DNA of 15,068 nt from contig JANRJF010000413.1 of assembly GCA_033764095.1 (NCBI GenBank), positions 1 to 15,068 of the forward strand, written 5' to 3'. Source of the DNA: JBDTMT01 sp033764095 (GTDB lineage: Bacteria > Desulfobacterota > Binatia > HRBIN30 > CADEER01). The position numbers and the translations under genes are program-made. Below are positions 8,741 through 15,068 of the stretch, in pieces; the first letter of the stretch is position 1; each line of letters opens with the position of its first letter. Below the pieces are notes generated by a model. That model worked only from the letters and a program-made list of their open reading frames with translations. It made no database searches and was not told the origin of the DNA.

Positions 8741-9757
8741 TCATCCCATCGGGTAGCGGATCTCGCGCGACACCTCGTCGCAGGCCTTGAGCACGTCCTT
8801 GCTCAGCGTCACGTCGGCGGCGGCGAGGGTGGGCTCGAGTTGCTCGGCGCTGGTTGCGCCGATGATGGTCGAGCCGACGAAGTCGTGCGCCAGCGACCAG
8901 GCGATGGCCAGGGTCGCGACGTGCATGCCGGCGTCGGCGGCGATGCGGGCGAAGCGCGCGGTCGAGGCGAGCGTGCGTTCGTTGACGAAGCGCCGGGCCA
9001 TGGTCTGCGAGCGCGGGTTGCCCTTGGCGTACGCCGAGAAGCGCGCGCCGGTGGGGTAGGCACCGTCCTGGTACTTGCCCGACAGCACGCCGCCGGCGAG
9101 CGGGCTGTAGGGCAGCAGGCTCACCGACTCGCGCCGGCATACCTCGGCGAGCTCATCCTCGAAGCGACGGTGGCAGAGGCTGAAATTGTTTTGGATGGTC
9201 TCGTAGCGCGCCAGGCCGTTGCGGTCGCTCGACCACAGGCTCTTGGTCAGGCCGTAGGCGGTTTCGTTGCTGCAGCCGGCGTAGCGGATCTTGCCGGCCT
9301 CGATCAGGCTGGTGAGCGCCTCCAGCGTCTCGTCGATCGGCACGCCGCGGTCGGGCCAGTGCGTCTGGTAGAGGTCGATGTAGTCGGTGCCGAGGCGGCG
9401 CAGGCTCCCCTCGACGGCGCGGACGATGTGGTGGCGGTCGAGCGAGGTATGGTTGGCGCGCACCGGGGCGACGAACCAGCCGGAGCCGGGTCCAGCCACC
9501 TTGGTGGCGACGATGACGCCGTCGCGCGGCTTGTCGGCCAGCCAGCGGCCGACGATCTCCTCGCTGCGGCCGGCGTACTTGACGTCCGGCGGCACCGGGT
9601 AGACCTCGGCGACGTCGAGGAAGTCGACGCCGGCGTCCCAGGCGCGGTCGAGGATCGCCAGGCTGGCGCGCTCGTCGGCCTGGTTGCCGAAGGTCATCGT
9701 GCCCAGGCAGATCTCCGACACCACCAGGCCGCTGCGGCCCAATCGACGCTGCTTCAT
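8741..9757 (-). CDS. Aldo/keto reductase, Tas-like
   Basis: The 338-residue product is an NADPH-dependent aldo/keto reductase (TIM barrel). The catalytic tetrad is visible: Asp48 and Tyr53 in FLDVAEVYPVPP, Lys86 in VATKV and His133 in YQTHWPD. The start, RRLGRSGLVVSEICLGTMTFG, and the wording DVAEVYPVPP resemble the E. coli Tas protein, including the uncommon PVPP after the tetrad Tyr. Later segments KIRYAGCSNETAYG, LLPYSPLAGGVLSGKY and STIIGATSAEQLEPTL (NADPH 2'-phosphate-binding end) are canonical. The ATG at 9757 has a strong GGAGGAGGAT ribosome-binding site immediately upstream (9761-9770 on the minus strand). The gene is divergent from clpS and convergent with the GH84 gene. The physiological carbonyl substrate is unknown. 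Confidence 0.92.
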   Translation of the reverse strand: MKQRRLGRSGLVVSEICLGTMTFGNQADERASLAILDRAWDAGVDFLDVAEVYPVPPDVKYAGRSEEIVGRWLADKPRDGVIVATKVAGPGSGWFVAPVRANHTSLDRHHIVRAVEGSLRRLGTDYIDLYQTHWPDRGVPIDETLEALTSLIEAGKIRYAGCSNETAYGLTKSLWSSDRNGLARYETIQNNFSLCHRRFEDELAEVCRRESVSLLPYSPLAGGVLSGKYQDGAYPTGARFSAYAKGNPRSQTMARRFVNERTLASTARFARIAADAGMHVATLAIAWSLAHDFVGSTIIGATSAEQLEPTLAAADVTLSKDVLKACDEVSREIRYPMG

Positions 9758-9788
9758 CCGATCCTCCTCCGTCTGCGCGTGCGGCCAG

Positions 9789-9817
9789 CTTTACTCGCGG
9801 TGTGCGGCGCCCGGCAA
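9789..9817 (-). promoter_or_regulatory. Candidate promoter region of the aldo/keto reductase containing shared motif GCGAGTAAAG
   Basis: On the minus strand the decamer GCGAGTAAAG (9789-9798) lies 31 bases upstream of the start codon and is repeated exactly at 14031-14040, 40 bases upstream of the YIP1-like gene. A TTGCCG hexamer (9812-9817 on the minus strand) sits 18 bases before TAAAGC, so the pair could be -35 and -10 elements, although the -10 match is poor. Tentative. Confidence 0.3.
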
Positions 9818-9886
9818 CCGCGGACGGCCCATCGCAGCCCGGGCGAGTTTCCGGTATACAGATCCTCACGTGCGAAGTGGGATGCG

Positions 9887-10204
9887 ATGAGCGACCGTCC
9901 GCTGGCTGACCGCGACGAGGGCGTCCTGACCGAGAGCGAGAAGCGGCTCAAGATGCCGCCGCTCTACAAGGTGTTGCTACACAACGACGACTACACGACG
10001 ATGGAGTTCGTCGTGCAGGTCCTGCAGAGCGTCTTCCACCGGTCGGCGGCCGATGCCACCCAGATCATGCTGCACATTCACCGCAGCGGCATCGGGGTGG
10101 CCGGCGTCTACACCCACGAGGTGGCGGAGACCAAGGTGACGCTGGTCGAGAAGCTGGCGCGCGACAACGAGTTTCCACTCAAATGCACCATGGAAGAGGC
10201 GTGA
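9887..10204 (+). CDS. clpS: ATP-dependent Clp protease adaptor ClpS
   Basis: The 105-residue product is the N-recognin adaptor that binds N-degron substrates (bulky hydrophobic N-terminal residues) and delivers them to ClpA for degradation by ClpAP. The flexible N-terminal arm (1-24) is followed by the core PLYKVLLHNDDYTTMEFVVQVLQSVF (25-50). The substrate-pocket residues Asn33, Asp34 and Met39 and the pocket His65 (MLHIHRSG) are all present, as is the ClpA-contacting helix and C-terminal strand ending FPLKCTMEEA. It starts at the ATG at 9887. The reading frame is open far upstream, but that part has no ClpS similarity and runs antisense to the aldo/keto reductase. ClpA follows 19 bases downstream, the standard clpSA operon. 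Confidence 0.96.
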   Translation: MSDRPLADRDEGVLTESEKRLKMPPLYKVLLHNDDYTTMEFVVQVLQSVFHRSAADATQIMLHIHRSGIGVAGVYTHEVAETKVTLVEKLARDNEFPLKCTMEEA

Positions 10205-10223
10205 GAGAGGTGGTCCGCGAATC

Positions 10224-12590
<2,367 letters not shown>

Positions 12591-13429
12591 ACTGCCGGTG
12601 CGCCGGAAGGCCCAGCCGAGCGCCAGCGACACGGTGAAGACGCTCGCCATCAGCGTCGGCAACCCATAGCCGGCGTGGCTGAGGGCGAAGAGGATGCTGG
12701 ACGGGATCCAGCCGATGCGCGGCTGCAGGAAGCCGCGGTAGAAGGCCTCCTCGACCGTCATCGCGACGAAGATCACCAGCAGCTTGCGGCTCAGCGGCAG
12801 CTCGGCGAGCCAGAGCAGCAGCGGCGGCACGTCGAACGGGTCGCCGAGCGTGGCGCCGCTGCCGCCATCCCAGCCGATGCCGGCCAGGATCATCGCGACG
12901 ACGCCACTGGTCAGCATCGCCGCCGCCCAGCCGATGGCGCCGACCTGCAAGCCGAGCGGCAGGTCGGGCGGCGTGGCGGTCTCCAGGCGGATGAAGCGCA
13001 GGAGCGGCTGCGGGTAGGCGAGCGCCCACCACAGGAGCAGGAAGCCGACCAGCACCAGGTGGGTGGTGAAGAGCGCCGGGAACCACAGCGTCTCGGGATC
13101 GATCGCCGCCGCATCGCCCGGCTCGATGGTCGGGTAGAAGACGGTCAGCACCAGCACCACCCAGAGCAGCAGCAGCGCCGCCGCGCGGCGCGGCAGGTTG
13201 GCGAATTCCTCGCGCAGGCAGCGCAGCCGGCCGCTGACCGCGAAAGCGAGCAGGCACACGACGCCGAGCCCCGCCGCGTAGAACGGTTCGGGCCCGAGCT
13301 GCGCCAGCAGGGCAGCCGGGTCGGTGACCGGAAAGGTCGGCGTCAGCTCAGGCGTCACCGATCACCGGGTCGATGCGTTGCCGCGAGGCTCGGGTGGTCA
13401 GGCCGTGGATCGTGCATGCGGGGACGCGA

Positions 13430-13990
13430 TCAGTAGTGCATCAGCATGAAGGTGGCGACCTGGACGATGAACACCGGCACTGCCAGCGCGACGCCGCGCC
13501 CGCGCGTCGCCCCGGTCGCGGCGCGCAGCGCCACGACGGTAGCGGCGAACGTCCAGGCCAGCAGGGTGATGTCGGCGACCTGCAGCAGGCTGTCCGGCAG
13601 ATAGGCACCGAAGGCGACGAAGATGGTCGGCGCATCGGCGTAGCCGAGCGTGCGCAGCAGCGTCTTGTAGTCGGTCGGCGCTCCGGCGAGCCGGGTGATC
13701 GCGAGAGCCGCGCCGCCGATCACCAGCCAACGCACCACCGCGAGCAGCGCGAAGACGAACAGCGCCAGCGCCCACAGTCGTTCGACCTGGCTGAGATCGT
13801 AGACGACGCCCGACTCGCGCAGCAGCGCGATGAGACAGACGAACGCGCCGACCGGACCGGTGCCGCCGGCGTCGGCGGCGACCAGTCGATAGAAGGCGCC
13901 GTCGAGGCGCAACGCCGACCACAGGCGCTGCACGATCGGGCCGCCGGTGGGGCCGAACGGGCGCGGGGTCGAAACCGGGTCAGCCGCCAT
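13430..13990 (-). CDS. YIP1-like multi-pass membrane protein
   Basis: The 186-residue product from the ATG at 13990 (a GTG at 14005 would add five residues). It looks like the bacterial YIP1 family: an N-terminal amphipathic region with ALRLDGAFYRLVAAD, followed by hydrophobic segments. These are around GPVGAFVCLIALL, LWALALFVFALLAVVRWLVIGGAALAIT, APTIFVAFGAYL, ITLLAWTFAATVVAL and the C-terminal VALAVPVFIVQVATFMLM, so about five membrane helices. The signature-like TDYKTLLRTLGYADAPTIF between helices is the main basis for the call. Function is unknown; bacterial relatives are generally uncharacterised. The same-strand CPBP protease gene is 71 bases downstream, so the two may be one transcript. 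Assignment rests on motif memory, so moderate confidence in the family and high confidence that it is a real membrane protein gene. Confidence 0.75.
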   Translation of the reverse strand: MAADPVSTPRPFGPTGGPIVQRLWSALRLDGAFYRLVAADAGGTGPVGAFVCLIALLRESGVVYDLSQVERLWALALFVFALLAVVRWLVIGGAALAITRLAGAPTDYKTLLRTLGYADAPTIFVAFGAYLPDSLLQVADITLLAWTFAATVVALRAATGATRGRGVALAVPVFIVQVATFMLMHY

Positions 13991-14030
13991 CGTCGCCGCA
14001 TACACCGTCGCGCGCCGCGCCGGAACCCGC

Positions 14031-14040
14031 CTTTACTCGC
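14031..14040 (-). promoter_or_regulatory. Shared motif GCGAGTAAAG upstream of the YIP1-like gene
   Basis: An exact copy of the decamer found upstream of the aldo/keto reductase (9789-9798), in the same orientation and at a similar distance (40 bases) from the downstream start codon. It may be a -10-region or regulator site; a possible -35 on the minus strand, CTTACG, matches TTGACA at only 3 of 6 positions. Confidence 0.3.
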
Positions 14041-14080
14041 CGCGGGGGCTTGCGTAAGACCATCGCCGAACCACCGCGGC

Positions 14081-14086
14081 AGGAGG
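14081..14086 (+). promoter_or_regulatory. Strong ribosome-binding site of purC
   Basis: AGGAGG, a perfect Shine-Dalgarno core, lies four bases before the ATG at 14091 and fixes the purC start. Confidence 0.8.
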
Positions 14087-14090
14087 CATC

Positions 14091-14966
14091 ATGAGCGACA
14101 CGTTGTACGAGAGTGCGGTCGAGGGGCTGCCGCTGCTGTTTCGCGGCAAGGTACGCGACGTCTACGACCTGGGCGACGCGCTGATGGTGGTGACCAGCGA
14201 CCGGCTGTCGGCGTTCGACGTCGTGCTGCCGACCCCGATCCCCGACAAGGGGCGCGTCCTCACCGCGCTCTCGAGCTTCTGGTTCGAGCGCACCCGCCAC
14301 CTGGTGCAGAACCATCTGCTCGACCGCCGCCTGGAGGACGTCGTCCCCGCCGCCTGGGTCGACCGCCTGCGCGGGCGCACCCAGATCGTGCGCAAGGCCA
14401 AGCCGCTGCCGGTCGAGGCGGTGGTGCGCGGCTATCTCGTCGGCTCCGGCTGGGAGGAATACAAGAAGCACGGCACCGTCTGTCAGGCGCCGCTGCCCGC
14501 CGGCCTGCGCCAGGCCGACAAGCTGCCGGCGACGATGTTCACGCCGTCGACCAAGGCGCCGCAGGGCGAGCACGACGAGAACATCTCCTTCGCGCAGGCG
14601 GAGCACCTGCTCGGGGCGGACGTCGCCGCCCGCGTGCGCGACCTGAGCATCGCGATCTACGAGTTCGGCGCCGCCTACGCCGAGCAGCGCGGCATCATCA
14701 TCGCCGACACCAAGTTCGAGTTCGGCGTCGTCGATGGGGCGATCATCCTGATCGACGAGGTGATGACGCCCGACTCGTCGCGCTTCTGGCCGCGTAGCGA
14801 GTACCAGGTCGGCATCTCGCCGCCGAGCTTCGACAAGCAGTACGTGCGCGACTACCTGACGCAGATCGGCTGGAACAAGCAGCCGCCCGGGCCCGAGCTG
14901 CCGGAGGAGGTCGTGCGCAAGACCTCCGAGAAGTACCGGGAGGCGCTGAAGCGCCTGACCGAATAG
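14091..14966 (+). CDS. purC: Phosphoribosylaminoimidazole-succinocarboxamide synthase (SAICAR synthetase)
   Basis: The 291-residue product ligates aspartate to CAIR using ATP to give SAICAR, in de novo purine biosynthesis in the cytoplasm. Conserved motifs are all present: the ATP-binding GKVRDVYD (19-26), SDRLSAFD (36-43), VEAVVRGYLVGSGWEEY (108-124), TPSTKA (151-156) with EHDENIS (160-166), the metal/nucleotide region DTKFEFG (206-212), and DEVMTPDSSRFW (222-233). At about 290 residues it belongs to the longer class, with the insert and C-terminal tail resembling yeast Ade1, rather than the E. coli-type enzyme of about 240 residues. The start is set by AGGAGG at 14081-14086. It is divergent from the YIP1-like gene with an exactly 100-base gap, and no other pur genes are visible in the window. 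Confidence 0.97.
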   Translation: MSDTLYESAVEGLPLLFRGKVRDVYDLGDALMVVTSDRLSAFDVVLPTPIPDKGRVLTALSSFWFERTRHLVQNHLLDRRLEDVVPAAWVDRLRGRTQIVRKAKPLPVEAVVRGYLVGSGWEEYKKHGTVCQAPLPAGLRQADKLPATMFTPSTKAPQGEHDENISFAQAEHLLGADVAARVRDLSIAIYEFGAAYAEQRGIIIADTKFEFGVVDGAIILIDEVMTPDSSRFWPRSEYQVGISPPSFDKQYVRDYLTQIGWNKQPPGPELPEEVVRKTSEKYREALKRLTE

Positions 14967-14975
14967 GGAGAACTG

Positions 14976-15032
14976 GTAGCGCGGCCCACCAATGCCGCCA
15001 GCAGTTGAAGGCGGCCGCGGAGGGCCGCGCAG
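14976..15032. repeat. Diverged copy of the TAGCGCGGCCCTCCG hairpin repeat downstream of purC
   Basis: The left arm begins GTAGCGCGGCCCACC (14976-14990) and the right arm contains CGGAGGGCCGCGC (15018-15030). The outer nine bases of the stem, GCGCGGCCC (14979-14987) and GGGCCGCGC (15022-15030), pair perfectly; the inner part has diverged. It starts nine bases after the purC stop, the same 3'-end placement as the copy after the GH84 gene, and could serve as a terminator or 3'-end stabiliser. The remaining bases to the window end show no gene. Confidence 0.75.
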
Positions 15033-15068
15033 CCGTATCGGTCCAAGACACGCGCGGCGCACGCCGTC

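Noticed and set aside
8609..9886. Long in-frame upstream extension of clpS
   Set aside because: The extension is antisense to the aldo/keto reductase with its intact catalytic tetrad; ClpS homology begins after the ATG at 9887.

Overview
The window is a GC-rich (roughly 70% by eye), densely coding stretch of chromosome from what looks like an environmental Gram-negative bacterium. Adjacent clpS-clpA, the strong codon bias toward G/C and the mix of LLM-class flavin oxidoreductases, a sulfatase and an aldo/keto reductase would fit a deltaproteobacterial or Binatota-like lineage. That placement is an inference from gene content only and is weak. I see no phage, transposase, CRISPR, rRNA or tRNA, and no gene-free stretch over 300 bases.

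Layout, left to right. A 5'-truncated sulfatase (1-1451) and an F420/FMN-type LLM oxidoreductase (1464-2309) form a short plus-strand operon. A 77-base repeat block then precedes a tRNA-dihydrouridine synthase (2406-3431), followed by a large soluble PAS-PAS-GAF-GAF histidine kinase (3552-6074). A nested inverted repeat separates the kinase from a convergent second LLM oxidoreductase (6146-7141, minus). Divergent from that is a GH84 beta-N-acetylglucosaminidase homologue (7248-8687, plus), whose stop codon lies inside a 25-bp perfect hairpin shared with the end of a convergent Tas-like aldo/keto reductase (8741-9757, minus). Then come clpS (9887-10204) and clpA (10224-12590). ClpA overlaps tail-to-tail by 99 bases with a CPBP-family membrane protease gene (12492-13358, minus). 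A YIP1-like membrane protein (13430-13990, minus) and purC (14091-14966, plus) close the window, with another copy of the hairpin repeat after purC.

Functionally the window is a patchwork. ClpS and ClpA are the adaptor and unfoldase of the ClpAP N-degron protease. Dus modifies tRNA and PurC belongs to purine synthesis. The sulfatase, the LLM enzymes, the aldo/keto reductase and the GH84 enzyme look like accessory catabolic or redox functions with unknown substrates. The CPBP protease and YIP1-like protein may form a small membrane module.

The most distinctive non-coding signal is a set of unrelated inverted-repeat families placed at gene boundaries: a CCACAGATGAACAC family, a CAGCGATCAGC family and a TAGCGCGGCCCTCCG family present three times. 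I did not find convincing evidence for a new multi-gene system. The best leads are these repeats, the GH84 enzyme without a signal peptide, the clpA/CPBP antisense overlap, and a 10-base motif shared upstream of two minus-strand genes.
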